This document shows, in pieces, positions 28,501 to 43,300 of a DNA stretch of 64,000 nucleotides. The notes beneath the pieces are model-generated. The model did not search any database. It had not been told where the DNA came from and saw nothing but the letters and a program-made list of their open reading frames with translations. The DNA lies in the NCBI GenBank assembly GCA_024364805.1, contig CM044506.1, positions 34,679,256 through 34,743,255 on the forward strand. Direction: 5' to 3'. The position numbers and the translations under genes were made by a program. This stretch comes from Euprymna scolopes (lineage: Eukaryota; Mollusca; Cephalopoda; Sepiida; Sepiolidae). Each line of letters starts with the position of its first letter. Positions within the stretch are counted from its first letter, which is position 1.

Positions 28501-30534
28501 CATTCAGAATTGTGAAATACAATAATATTGACTTTCATTTGATCTGTTGATTTATTTCTGTTTCCCGGTGAGAAAATTTATACAAGAACACAGAAAGTGG
28601 GACTAAAGACTAGCAACCTAGAGGAAGAGCAATCTGGCCTAAAAAAATGCCTGAGCATTTCAATCAACATTCCTCATCTCAGGTGATTAGCAATAAACTA
28701 ATCCCTTCTCAAAGGAAGAAGGCAAAACCTGGGAGGATGGATCTCCAAGAACTAGACAGGACCAGCAACATACTGTGGCAGTGTCGTTGGATGTAATGAT
28801 GTTGATGATGGCAATGGTGATGATGATGATCACGATGGAAAGAAAGTATTGTTAGGAAAGGTTATAGTACCAATTTAATACACACACATACACTTATTTG
28901 TGGATATTGATAAAGAAATGTTTTCTTCCATGATAATTTCTGTTGACATAAACGGCGATTAAAAAAGAACACTAGCTGAAAACGCGACATTCCAATATAA
29001 AGATATCTTTAAAAAAATGTCAGAAATGTCGATTTGACAAATTCATCTCAATAGGCTACCCCTGTTAAGAAAAGCAGTTAACCAAATTCTAGGTGGTCAG
29101 AATTTATTATTGGGTCACGCAAAATATAGGCCATATATGATGAGTTTTTTTATGATAAGGAAAAATAAGATGGTGGATACAAAGACAAGTGTCTAATTAT
29201 TGTTCAGGGAATTTGATCATCCCCAAAAGATAAACAAATTATTTTTTTTTTACTCATATGAAATAGCACTTGGGAAAAACCCTTGGTTATGCAAATGAAG
29301 CAAAAAGAGGAGGGACCCTCCCACGTGAGTGATGATGAAAGGTAGAGACCCAATGGAGGGTGAAATCAATGGACCCTCCTGTTGGGAGTGACCGTCAGAA
29401 ATACAGATTAAGGAAGAAGAAAAAAAGAAAAAAATTGTTTTAGAGCTTGAGAATTTTAAAAATTGCCTGAGATTGGTTTTCTGAGAATTGATTCTCAATA
29501 TAATGAAAAGCAAAAATAGCCTTGAGGACACACTTGTCAAATGCCTGGGGCTTTCACACCAGTCAGAAAGAAACTCCTGACTTGCCTTACCCTATTCTAA
29601 GCCCTTGAATCAACACTGTAAAGAGACAAGTCCTGACTTTACTAATGGAAGCTGCCAGTCCTCAGAGCATTTGTATATAGAGTGACAACTCATGAATGAT
29701 CAGAGTCTTGTAACTTTCAATGAATTATTTCTTTGTTTATAAGAAAAATGACTATTGTTTTTTCTTTATTTGTTGATTGCTTCTCAAATTGAAGGTGCAG
29801 TTAATTTCAGATCTACCCTGATGCCCAGACAGTGACAACACAGACCAAGCCATTGCGAAAAGAGAACTTAATACAAAATCAAAACAACATACAAATAAAC
29901 AGGGTTACCACAGGTTGTGCATGTTTTGTGTGTTCTGAGCATCTGAGCGGTATTTTCCAGTGACCAGTTACCTGGTCATCCAACTAGACAGAGTTAAAAG
30001 TGTAGCCACCAGTGCACATTTTCTTGCCCATGTGCATGACGAGAACCTGCCCAGGGTGGTATTAAAATACTACAACAGGGAAAAAGCCATTTCGATAATG
30101 GTCCAGACTGTTGGCTTTAATGATGAGGAAAAAATCTCTGGCTGAAATTGCTTGATCTGTTGACCTTGGTCAGTACCAAATAGGTAACCATTTAGGCATA
30201 CCAGGTGCTGTATGTAAGAGGGCAATGACACCTATCTGCAAAACCTAATATTGTCAAAATTGATTTTATATATATACTAGCTGGACACATAGTGTTGCCT
30301 GATCATACAATACACTTAAACATGATATATTAATTTATGCAGATTGCATACGCATTGTTATAGAATCAATCCTCTATTAAATATTATACATTACAAAGAA
30401 TGATTTACTAAAAATAATATCATTCATCAAATTCAGTCTGTGTTTGTTTACAATATCACATCAGCTGATATTTGCACTTGATGATCTTAAAAATAGTCTT
30501 TCTTCTCTTAAAGATAAAAAAGAAGAATTTTTAC

Positions 30535-30602
<68 letters not shown>

Positions 30603-33600
30603 GACATTTTTATTCACAATGGTTATCCGGAGAAATTGGTTGCTAATATTATTTATAATAAAGTTAAAGCTCACAATTCTCCTACAGTTTTTTTGTCCCT
30701 GCAAGTGTCATGTTTATTTAAAAATCCCTTGGTTTGGTGACCCTGGTCAGTGTTTGGGTAGACTTGTTATCAAGTCTGTATCAAATTGTTTCCCATCTGT
30801 TGCTCTTTGCTTGGTTTATCGTATTAAGCCTGCATTTCCTTCAGTTATGAAGGATGGTTTGCCCTACATCACAAATAGTAATGTGATTTATCAATTCAAC
30901 TGTCAGTTTGCTGCTGTCTATGTAAGTCGAACCCGTTTAAATTTGCAGACAAGAATAAACCAACATGTTCCAGCAAACATCAGACTAGGTAAGCCTCATC
31001 ACCCCTCGTTCACCTTGGAATCTGCTATTGGTCAGCACCTCGCTGAAAATCCAGCGTGTGCCAATGCATATAAAATGGGCTGGTTTAGAATTTTACACCG
31101 GGCTGACTCTTCGAATCACCTGAGGATTCTGGAGTCAGTCTCTATCCTTTCACGCAGGCTCTCTCTCTCTCTGCCGACAGAAGGAATTCGTAAAATCTTT
31201 AGACTTATTTATGGATATATTTTAAATTTTAACTTCCGCACATATCCCATTTTGTACATATATTTTATACAATTGTATATATTCTACAACGTATAATTCA
31301 ATCGTAATTTCTTTTTTTACTCGTAATCCCATTCGCCCTTCATTTAATTTTATATGTATATATAATTTTTTTTTTTCATTCATTCGTTATAATTTTATAA
31401 GTAATCCCCACTTAAGTCTTCGCTCTTGCGTGACATTTGTTTTACACTTGATAGAAATTCAACGATTGACTCCTGATAAGCTTGTTGATGAAAGGGGCCC
31501 CTATAGTCTCCCCCCCCCATTTAAAGCGCTTTATAAGTTTTGTACCGTAAAACACTTATTTATATATAATATAGTATATTCAGGTCAGAATCAATTGGAA
31601 GAGAAAGATTAATGAGATGGATGGATTCTCTGTTGAATGAAAATGATAAATGGAAGAAAGAAAATTTGATTATTTATGAGGATAGTGCATGACAAGTATT
31701 TGTTGACATTAAATTTGAGAACAACCACGTTGCATCCTATTGGGAAACAATCCATTGGTAATATGTCCCACAATTAAAATCTTTGAAAACAATCTTGTTC
31801 ATCAAAATTCAGATGAAATCCTTGTAAATTATGATTGGAACAAGCAAAATTGGATTACCTATGAGGACGATTTATAACAGGTATTTGTTTACATTGGATT
31901 TGAAGATGAATGTTTTAGTCTGCAGGAAAGCAGTTCTGTAACAAGATTAATTTGGAATAAGCGAAAAAACAGGAAATAAAATAAGAATTGTAACCTAGAT
32001 GGTGACAAGATGTAGTTCAGGGGCATGGATAAATGTTGCATTTGGAATGTGATAATGATAGTCTCACTAATTGCAGAGTTGAGACAAGAATGAAAATATA
32101 AACATTGCTTGTATTTTGAGGCATGCCGATTTGAGGAATGTGTTCAAAACAATTTTCAGTGTTTGCCATTAATCGATAGAGAATAAAATAAAAACAAAAA
32201 AGAAAGACTTACAATTGAAGTGAATGCTGACCTGTTGCTCTGTTCAACTATGGTTGGAGAGTGAAGTGTATCAGGAGAATGACATTTTAAAATAAATTGT
32301 AAACTATAAAAATTTTTTTTCTTTTTTGAGATAAGTAAAGAACAGGGTATGATACAACATACCTCCATACTAATGTGTTCTATAGATTGGAAGTTCTGGG
32401 AAAGAAACTCTGTTTATGAGAATTCTGTGCACTGTTATTTTTCTCACATTGTGAAAAAAAAAATATATATAAAATAAACTCAATTAACTTTCTTGGAGTT
32501 ATATTTTTGGATTTTACCGTCATTGGATTATTTACCTTTCACCAGACTATCCATTCACGTGTAATGACCTTTTTCTTCACCATATTCCCTCTGCTTCACT
32601 TTTTGTTATCAAGTAAGATCTTTGACTCACTTGTAGTAAGTAAGATCTTTGACTCACTTGTAGTTTCATACTTTTGCATGCAAAATCCGATCCCGCATTT
32701 TGCTAATTCCTACCCTCTGATGAGAGGGAAAGTATTTCTTCGAAAGTCCGCAGATTAAGAACTATCCACTTATTAAGTGTTTCCTTTTCAGATTATATGT
32801 TTTTAACTCTTTTTCAACGTGTTTTTTAATATGTTTTATTAACTGTTTGCTCTTTATATATATATATATATATATAATGTGTCACAATATTGAAATATAT
32901 CAATATTATATTAAAAATAAATAAATCTAATGGCTAAAATTCCAAGATGTGAAGGAGTTGAAACGATTAAGTAAACCGTTACCATGACAGCAACGACGAT
33001 AATGAAGAGAAAAACAATAGAAAAAAAAAGAAAAGAAAAATACTGATGTATTTAAAATTAAAAAAAAAAAAAGTGTTGAACGTTTCTTTAGAAAAAAGTT
33101 AACCATTAAGAAATTAAAACGCTAATTAGTTGCAGTGAAGGTCTTGAGAACGATAGACATCTACGCGACTGCTGGTAAAAAGAAGACAAAGCCACGAGAA
33201 GTATAAAACGAAAAACATTTGTTGTCGACCAACGTAAAACTAAAGGTTGGTTTATCTTTCACTCTTTCCATTTGTCAATTATTAAGACATATCAGATCAC
33301 TTTAAGAGAACTATTAAATATGAAAACTCAGAGATTTTGCTAGTGTTTGATAAAAAAAAGTATAGCGCCCGAAACGAAGAAAAACGAACAAAATAAACAA
33401 ATAGCAAATCAATCAGAGTAACCTCCATTGATATATTATAAAGAAACATAGAAGAAAAATAATGATGAAAGGGACTCAACTCTGTAAATTATCTCTGTTA
33501 TAAACCCGTTTTTTTCTCTTTTCTTTGAGAGTTTGGTATGCGAGACATATACATATACAAAAAAAAAGACAAAAGAAAGAAAAAAAAAGGAAAAAGATAA

Positions 33601-34334
33601 GACTTATGAACTTAAATAGATATTATCCTCTTTTGAAATTTGTATATACTACTCATTTGTGCTTTGATTCTGTTCATTAAAATAAAACAAAAAGAAAAAA
33701 AAGGAATATATATATATATATGTTGAATTGGTTATCTTTTAATGTTAAAAATATATGCTGAAACTTTTCTGACCTACCATCTCTTGCAGCAACAGTCAGC
33801 CGATTGCTAAAATAAAACTATCTATCCATCTGATATCTATTTTATACAACACACAAGCCTATAGACTGTGTTTAAATCGAAGAAGGGCAGATAAATAACA
33901 TCCCCATTTAAATGCTCTCTTTTTTTTTTTTTGATAGAGGAAGTCAATTAAATATGGACTGGCACATAGCACCTTTGCAGTCTTCCACACAATCTGAGAT
34001 AAAATATTCTTTTTTTTAAGTTAATTTATAAAAAAGCTAACCTCAGAAGGGGCACGTCACAATATATATATAAAATCCAAGGTGAAATCTAATATAGGGT
34101 GATCTAAAAAAGATCAACAAGTGCTCAATGCTGATGTAAAGCTAAATGTAATCTTTCTTTTTTTACCTGGAGTGAATACAGAGCTTTATAGTTTGTTTCA
34201 GCAGACACAGATGAATCATCTAATCTGCTTCATCAGATATTCTGTATTATAAATATATATATATATATACATATATCAAAGTAACTTTGTGCGTGTGTGT
34301 TCCTTCCTCATAGGCTTAGCCGTTTCTTTTGTAA

Positions 34335-34376
<42 letters not shown>

Positions 34377-37300
34377 TAAAACATTTTTTTTTAATACATG
34401 GATAGAAAAATGGGTAAAATAGAAAGTATCCACTGCATGGCCACTGCATAAAAAAATCCCAATATTTTAGGAAGAAATTTTTGGGAGCAAATAATTGTTA
34501 AATTAACTTGTTTATTTTTTAACAAATAATAAAATCAAACGTCTTTTTTTTATAATTAGAAATTTCAAAATTAAATAAATTTCATTTTGAAATTTTAAAA
34601 ACTTTTATTCACCCCAAACAAGGCACACCGTCACAAAGACTTAATGAATTACCGTGAATTAGTGATTATACCTACAAGAGTTGACAGTGAGATGTTTATT
34701 CACATTACATTTAATTTTTGCATGTTGGTACAGTAAGAGAGAATGCAAAATGCTAGAGTTTGAAAAAAAAAAGCTATTGGAGTAGAAAGTGAAGGGGTGG
34801 GGATTTTGTTGAGTGATGGGTTTGATGGGGATATTTATGTTGAGGAAACATTAGTGTAGCAAGTTTATTGGAGCATATTACATTAAAAAAACTTGTAAAA
34901 CAAGCACAATGATGCAACATTGCAATGATGGGACAGGGGCTGGAAGTTGGTAGATGGTGCGAGACCTATTAGATTGGAGGTTATTTTTTGGATCTTGTCT
35001 AAGAAGAAAACGCTCATTGTTGGTGCATTCGCCAAGATGTGACACCAATACTCAATGCATGGGTGACTTTGTAGAGATACAGGATACTAGCAGGTGTGAG
35101 CAGTTTTCTAGCATGGTAGAGGGAGCGTACTTTCTTAGCAGCAGCTTTGCCAATGTCCTCTACGTATTTGTTCCAATTGATGTTACATGTGAATGCTAGG
35201 CTAAAAAATCTAAATGATAAATTTGCAGATAAAGTACAATTAGCCATGACAGTCAGTGGATGAAACAGTTTCTTATAATTATTAAAGGAAATAAGATTTG
35301 TCTCATACTAAAATTTATTAAATGCTAACACACATGACTATTCCACCAAAGACTGGACGTTATTTTCTAAGGATTTGTCTAGTGTGTGTATTGCTTTTGG
35401 CGATAAGTCAAGAATAGAGCTAAGTGTCAACAGCAAATATACTCATCTCGAATACAATGGAATCAGAGAAGTTGTTTATGAAAATGAGGGATAACCAGGG
35501 TCCAAGAATCAACCCCCGGGGCACACCTGATTTTTTGTCATCCTGTTTAGATGTATAGCCATCGAGCACAACCTGGATTTTTTCTTTTGACTAAAGATCT
35601 GATTATGATTATCTACAGCAGGTTTCCAAGGTATACAGCCTCTCCTCAATATCATCAATGCAGGTAAAGATTGTCAGCAAAATAGCTCAGTACCTTTGGA
35701 AGAAGAGGCCCCAAGAATCGAGTTGATCAGATCAGTTAAGTTGTGTCTAAATGAACTGAAGAACCAGTTCATGGTTTGTGGTGAAGGTATAAGCACTCCA
35801 GCAGTCTGTTACATTAGTGTCTGTTGTTGTAGTGAGGAGAAAGAAAGTAATACACTAAGAGTCTAGACAGAAGGTCAAAAAACAGTGGAACAATGGTGAT
35901 GTTTAGTCTGATGTGATTGTCGTGGTGTTTTGTTTCAGTTTGGAGTATCAGTGAATGGTTCTCCATTCATCACAAGTCTCTGTCTCCTCAGCTGCATCAT
36001 AGTCATGTCAGATGTCTGCCAGCAACTTTCACACAACATTCTCCATTCTGCACCGTACATGACTCTCCATTTTTTTCTTCTCTCATCGCAACTGACATTT
36101 AATCGTCATCGTCTTAGGATAATACACTAGCATTACTACCTCGTTGCTAGCAGTACATTGAGTTGCAAGTAAAATAGCTCCTTAGTGGGGTGCTGTAGCT
36201 TTCAGATCCTATTTGAGGGAAAGTAGGTGCTTTCTTGGTGTTTAGCACTCTTCACCCATTACAACGTCTCTCTTGGCATAGGGACACATTCGTCCAGTAG
36301 TGAACAGTCAGTTCTGAACTGGTATAGACTAGGGGAATCTGACCATCCAATNNNNNNNNNNNNNNNNNNNNNNNNNNNNNNNNNNNNNNNNNNNNNNNNN
36401 NNNNNNNNNNNNNNNNNNNNNNNNNNNNNNNNNNNNNNNNNNNNNNNNNNNNNNNNNNNNNNNNNNNNNNNNNNNNNNNNNNNNNNNNNNNNNNNNNNNN
36501 NNNNNNNNNNNNNNNNNNNNNNNNNNNNNNNNNNNNNNNNNNNNNNNNNNNNNNNNNNNNNNNNNNNNNNNNNNNNNNNNNNNNNNNNNNNNNNNNNNNN
36601 NNNNNNNNNNNNNNNNNNNNNNNNNNNNNNNNNNNNNNNNNNNNNNNNNNNNNNNNNNNNNNNNNNNNNNNNNNNNNNNNNNNNNNNNNNNNNNNNNNNN
36701 NNNNNNNNNNNNNNNNNNNNNNNNNNNNNNNNNNNNNNNNNNNNNNNNNNNNNNNNNNNNNNNNNNNNNNNNNNNNNNNNNNNNNNNNNNNNNNNNNNNN
36801 NNNNNNNNNNNNNNNNNNNNNNNNNNNNNNNNNNNNNNNNNNNNNNNNNNNNNNNNNNNNNNNNNNNNNNNNNNNNNNNNNNNNNNNNNNNNNNNNNNNN
36901 NNNNNNNNNNNNNNNNNNNNNNNNNNNNNNNNNNNNNNNNNNNNNNNNNNNNNNNNNNNNNNNNNNNNNNNNNNNNNNNNNNNNNNNNNNNNNNNNNNNN
37001 NNNNNNNNNNNNNNNNNNNNNNNNNNNNNNNNNNNNNNNNNNNNNNNNNNNNNNNNNNNNNNNNNNNNNNNNNNNNNNNNNNNNNNNNNNNNNNNNNNNN
37101 NNNNNNNNNNNNNNNNNNNNNNNNNNNNNNNNNNNNNNNNNNNNNNNNNNNNNNNNNNCTGGTATAGACTAGGGGAATCTGACCATCCAATTAAAAAGGC
37201 ATTGTTTGGTTAGTCAACCTATATTTCTGTTCAGTGCTCTGAAGTAAATATTTTTTAAAGAAATGATTAAATTAAACTTTTTTTTATAATTAAATTTTTT

Positions 37301-40300
37301 TTTTTAAATTAAAAGAATGTTTTAAAAATAGTTAATATTATTAATTATTAACCAGATATATTACAAAGTAACAAACAATTATTAATAAATAATAAATTCA
37401 AATTGTTTTTTTTTATAAATGATAAAAAGTAAAATAATCAGGAACTTTTTCTAGAGCAATAGCAGTTTTCTACTTCTGACTTCATACACAGCAACACCAT
37501 GATAAAGTGAATACTTGAATAAACGAGAAAACTGATTGCAAACAAAAGTTATGTGTTGATGTTTGTGTATTCAATTCCTGATAAATTTATTTAGGTTTTT
37601 TACTAATAATTCACCACATATCAAAACCAAAAGCCAATTAAGAATAAGGCAATGAGATTGTCAGCCTAATGATGAAGAATATTATGAGAGGATTGAAAAC
37701 AATAAATGAAATCAACAAAATTTAATCAAGGATGGCTTAAAGACAACCAGATATCGATCTGCAGAGAAGCAGTCTAATGGTAATGTGTTCCAAACATGGG
37801 AAGTTCATGACAGAAAACTGTTCATATAAATTTCATTTACTGTTAACAGAGAAAGAAAAGTTTTTTATGCTCGTTGTAGACATATTTTTGCTGTGAATGT
37901 TTTACAATGGGGGTGGGAGATTGTATCTCAGTTGACCACATTCCATGGAAATAATTATAGAGCAAAGAAACATTAGCTGTGAGGAAGAGGTAGCAGAGAA
38001 CATAAGAGATTATACCCCCCTTCCCGCCAAGTTAAAAAATATGTCAACTTACCTTTTTGGTGTTTACAGAAGCATGAAGTAAAGTTTGAACTTCGATTGG
38101 AGTTAAAGATATATTTTGGATGAGAAATTTTTCTAATTCGGCTGTATTATTCATGAGTTGATTCAATTTGAAATCTGCAAAGAAATACAACAAAATACAA
38201 TTCTAAAAAGTTATGTGAAACCAGAACAAGCTTTTGTCTTTTAATCTTTATTTTAGTCTGGGCCTCCCAGATGGTACTATCTCTTCATTTGGGAAAAGCC
38301 AGATAAAGACAGCTAGTATCTAGTAAAAATTAAACAGATTGAACTCCTATTTTCAATAACACATTGAAAAAGAACCCTAAAAAATATTTTTAAATAAAAT
38401 AATTTTTAAAAAGTGGTTTAAAATTAGAAAGCAGAACTGTCAAACATCACTGAAAGATTTTTTTACTCACTCTTTGAATTTTTCAATTTATCGCGTAAAG
38501 CAGCTGGATCATCTATAATACTTTTGTAGATGCTTGGAATCTCGTCCATTTCTTTCAGGCTAAAATCAGGCTCAAAGAAATTATTATCCTTTGCCACAGA
38601 TTGAACTTGACTCAAAAACTGATGAACTCTGCAAAATCAGAGAAAAACAAGCAGAAAACAATTTTTCTCAAAATATGATTTTGTAAACAAATTGAAAGAA
38701 TTAATCACAAAAGGCTCATTTTTTTTTTTGTTTTAGCCATGAGTTACCATTTATTAAGACTAAAAGCCACTCAAGAATAAAGGTTTATGAAATTAATGGA
38801 TTGTCAGTTTAATGATGAAAAATATTATGAGAAGATTAAAAATGATGAAAGAAACAAAATTTGATGGTTTGTGGAAACTATTAGTCTGCATGACTTTGGA
38901 GCAGTTCACCTATTTTGTTAGAGCAAACCTAATGAAGTCATAACTAATACAAACGAAAATATTTTTCAAATTAGAAACAATGTTTTATTACAATTGACAC
39001 TTCTGCCATTACTAACCAGCAGAGCATTACTTCTCTTGACTAAGGGAAAAGTTTAACAAACGTTTGTGCAATATAATGATGTATCTGGTCAATGATGATT
39101 GAAGATGTGCTGCATGGAGAAATGATATGACAATGATATGATGATGATGTAATCTAACTCTTACAATACAGTCTTAAATATGATTGCCTTTGGAGCAGTC
39201 ATTCTCAACCTTTCCTCCATCATTAATCCCTCAACTATGTATTTCTGTATTTACCCCCTACTCCTATACAAAAAATTCATAGCCATCATAAAGTGACAGA
39301 AAAACACGAAGGTCAAAAAGTATCTTTTTATTGTTTAGAACTTTAGGTCTTGTATATAAATAGCATTATACATTTGTATCACAAAAATAAAGAACAAACT
39401 TTTTCTAAATAGAAAATTATGAAGTTAATTTTTATAACAAAAAATAATGGACAGAAACAGCAGAAGTATTATTAGTGGGAACACTTGATTCATTGTTTAT
39501 GCAAGGAACTGTTTCTGACAATGTTATGCTCATATCATCATTGGCTTTCAAGCGGTTTCTGGCTTATGTCTTTATTGCTACTAAACTCCGATACATATAA
39601 GTATGTACTGACAAAGGAACAAGCACTTGGAGGACATGTTGAGTAAGAAGTGGGAATGAATCCGAGTTTTATTCAAAAAATTAACACCAAATTTTAAAAA
39701 TTCTTCTCTAAGAGTAAAAGAAGATTGAAGATCAATCAGTTCATCTTTTATTTCTGACAGTTCAATGGCAAAAAATCTTATTATCAATCTTTTTGTTGGA
39801 ATCATGTCTTTGGAAAAGTAGCCAATGAAGTGATTCTTCAAGATATTCAAATGGTCTGTGATGACTCCATTTATCCCAGGTAATACTCCAGAACTTTCAT
39901 TCATGACATCATCTAAATTTGGGAAATTTGCAAAGTTGCTTTGATGAACTCTCCGTGTCCAGCTTTGTCTGCAATGCTGTCATCTTTTCATTTGCTTTAA
40001 CAATGGTTACTGATATTTCTTGGAGTTGTTTATTAACTTGGTTAAAATGGATAAATATATCTGACAGATACTCCAAACAGGCGATGAACTTGGGATCATC
40101 TAAATTTTCACACAGCTTTGAATTCTGGTCACGGAGAAACATTTCTACCTCAGTACAGAGCTCAAACACACAACTTAAAATAAGTCAATATGAAAACCAC
40201 CGCACTTCAGTATACAGTAAAAGAATGGAATTCTGAGAGCCCATCATCACAAAAAGCTTTGAACAAATGGTGATTCAATGTCCAGAACCAAATGAAGTTA

Positions 40301-43300
40301 ACCTCACCAACTTTTGCAGCTAATGCATATTTGTGATGAAAACAATGTGTTATTGTTGCTTCACAAACCTGATCTTACTTCCATCATGACTGAAACTTAA
40401 CCAAAAATATGAACCAAAAATGTCCCACATAAGATTGTTCTTCTCAAAGAAGTCTTGTATTTTCTGCAGTATATCAGTAGCCTTTGTTGTTTGCTGAACA
40501 GGTTCACAAAAGAGAAATTCATTTTTTTAATTCTTTTCCACATGAATAACAAAACAAGAAGTTGAAAAAAAAAAAAAAGAAGTTGCAAAAAATTGGCTAC
40601 ATCGCAGATTTCATCAAGTTGCAAAGATATTTTTTGCTGGGGTAGATTTGATTTGTTCAATAACTTGTTGGCAAATATCTTGAGACATTTCATTAATATG
40701 CGAGAATGGCTTGAATCATATGCTTTGCTTTAATTCCACATGCATGTTTAACCATGTCTAAGGAACAAGGTTTAATCAGCTTCTCTGCAATGTCATAAGG
40801 TATCTTGTCCTTTGCTATCTGCACCATTACATTATAGGAAGCTGAAAGCATTGGTTTCTTCTCAGATACAAAGCCAAGTTTGGGCAGTGTTTCTGTAGTC
40901 CTAAGCCTAGCTCTCTTTGCTTCAAATGTAGCACGGTCATCGGATGCATGGACAGGATGTGAAACTTCCAGATGCTGTTTCAGTATTGAAGGTTTGAGTG
41001 ACCCATTTCAAAGAACTTTTAACACAGCAGACACTGAGGCTTCTCGAATACATCCACAAAAATGAAGTCAAAGTCATGTTGGACATATGAATCCATTGGA
41101 TATGACATAATCTGAAAAGAAATAATTATTTTTAAATTATCAGGTACTTCAATTATTTACCTTTGACCATATCATTTTTTACCCCCTAGGAGTAAATTTA
41201 CTTCAGGTTGAGAATCTTTGCGATAGTATATGAAGATGTGTGCAGAACATGAAACTTTGTCGGTTTGGTCATATTGAAAGAATCGATGATTGCATTAATA
41301 GATATAGAACAGTTAAGGTAGCAAGTTTAGTTGACAGAGAAAAGGCAAGAAAAACATGGGAGGAAATGATGAAAATGGATTCAAGAGAAAAAGGGATAAA
41401 TAAAAACATGGCCAGAGATTAATTTGGAAATAAATTTCTAAAAGCCAGCCAACACATGCCAGCGTGTATGTTGCCATATGCCACTCAGAGAATTCTTTCT
41501 TGTTTTGACAGAATACAAAATTGACTTCGCAATCTAGTAAGCTATGATCTCTTCTGTTCTCTGCAGATTTTCTCATAGATGAGACCTTGCTAGTTTTTTT
41601 CTATTCTCTCATTATTTCTATGGAAGGTTCTTGACTGAGTTCCAATCTGTAATTGCTCTTTGTAAGACATTCATGGCAAAAATCTGCTTTTCTATCACAA
41701 CTGCAAAGAACTTTTCTTCCTTTCTTCAGCTTTCTTTACTTAGTGTCAGATGGAATTTACATTAACAGAATTTCTTCAAGAACTTCCCTTCTGTAAAACA
41801 ACACCACAGACTACTTCCTTGCAGACTACAACATTGTCTTCAAATCAGCAAATACTTGTTATAAACCATCCTCATAAGTAATCAAATCCATTTTCAATCC
41901 TCTCATATTTTTCATCATTCAACTGACAATCTATTTTATTAATCCTTATCCTTGAGTAGCTTTGAACCTTTGTAAATAGTGACTCATTAGTTAAAAAAAA
42001 AAAAAAAAAAAATGAGACGTTAAACCGAATACAATGATGTGCATCAGAATATTTTTGCAATAACAGTTATTTTTCTGTCTATGGAAATAGCATTCTTTTT
42101 CCCTTGTTTTATTGATAAAAATATAAGAGAATGATTGAAGCAAGAGTGATAGAAAGTGTATAAAATAAAGGTATAACAAATTAGATATTTTGAATCGCGT
42201 TGTAGGAAATAAACTTTTTCACAAAGAAATGCTAGTAATAATTCTTTTACTTACCTATTTTTGGGGAAAATAATAAAATTGTTATCATCCCATATTCCTT
42301 CATCACAAAACGCTTGCATGATCGATACAACTCCAGCAGATGGCAAAGGCTTAGCTGCATAGTAACCTTATTTAAAAAAAAAAAAAAAAGTTACCTTGCG
42401 AAATTTTAAAAGTTGGACCTAAATAACATTTAAGCTGACATCTAAAACTTTAATTCTGACTAGTAATTTTTTTTTTTCCTTTATTGTTGTATGAGGTAAT
42501 TGCAGCAGTATTCACCATAAGCATGCTGAACTGATATCTCCCAAAGGGGGGAAAGTTTCTAGAGAATATCAAATTCACAAGTTGTCCCTAATCGCATGCA
42601 TGTATTAATTAGGAGAGAGGATGACGTTAGTAATTATTTGGGAATACCAGGCTGTGTATGATCTGTCCTTGTAAGAACTACAAATAGTTCTTAAAAGGAG
42701 GGATCATACACAGCCTGACATTCCCAAATAGTTACCCATCTGGTATAGAACAGTCTCAACATTGCTTAACTTCAGTGATCTAACAAGAACCGATGTTTCA
42801 ACATCGGTGTTTCAGATATATATTATGTTACTGGCACTATAATAATATACTTTGCTAAAGTATATTTTAAAATTATATAGTTCTGCCCAGACAACTGATA
42901 ATATGGAAACACTTTTAAACTATGATCAAAATGACAAAAATATTTAAATCAGCAAATAATATTTTGCATTGAAGAATATAAAATAGTCGCCTACCATAAG
43001 ACTAAAATTGTTTTGCTGTATGAGTTTTAAAATGTTGTAAACAAATAATTTTAAAATAAAATGACTTTACTGTATTCTAAGCAACATTGCATAGGTAAAG
43101 CTAGTTCTTGTATATGGTATTTCTGCATTTACTGACGTACATGTCTGTGAATGTTGTCTCACTGCTCCAGTAGAGATCTCACTCCTGATGCAATTCTCTA
43201 CCTGTATAAGAGTCAGGTACGGCCACTGATGGAGTACTATTGCGACATCTGGGCAGGAGTTGCTAGAAGTAGCTTATCCTGCCTTGACAGAGTTCAAAAC

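Noticed and set aside
29960-30145. 61-codon open frame in a GC-richer patch
   Set aside because: No recognisable domain; probably an unrecognised repeat.
30444-30740. Tyr/Ile-rich open frame
   Set aside because: Translation of a TA/CATA microsatellite.
32156-32368. Open frame with acceptor- and donor-like ends as an extra ABCA2 exon
   Set aside because: The exons at 38,053 and 28,475 already join into a continuous ABCA2 match and phase; an insert here would break it.
36227-37213. Long open frames across the second N gap
   Set aside because: They are made of N-coded residues; the flanks are 28S rRNA pseudogene.
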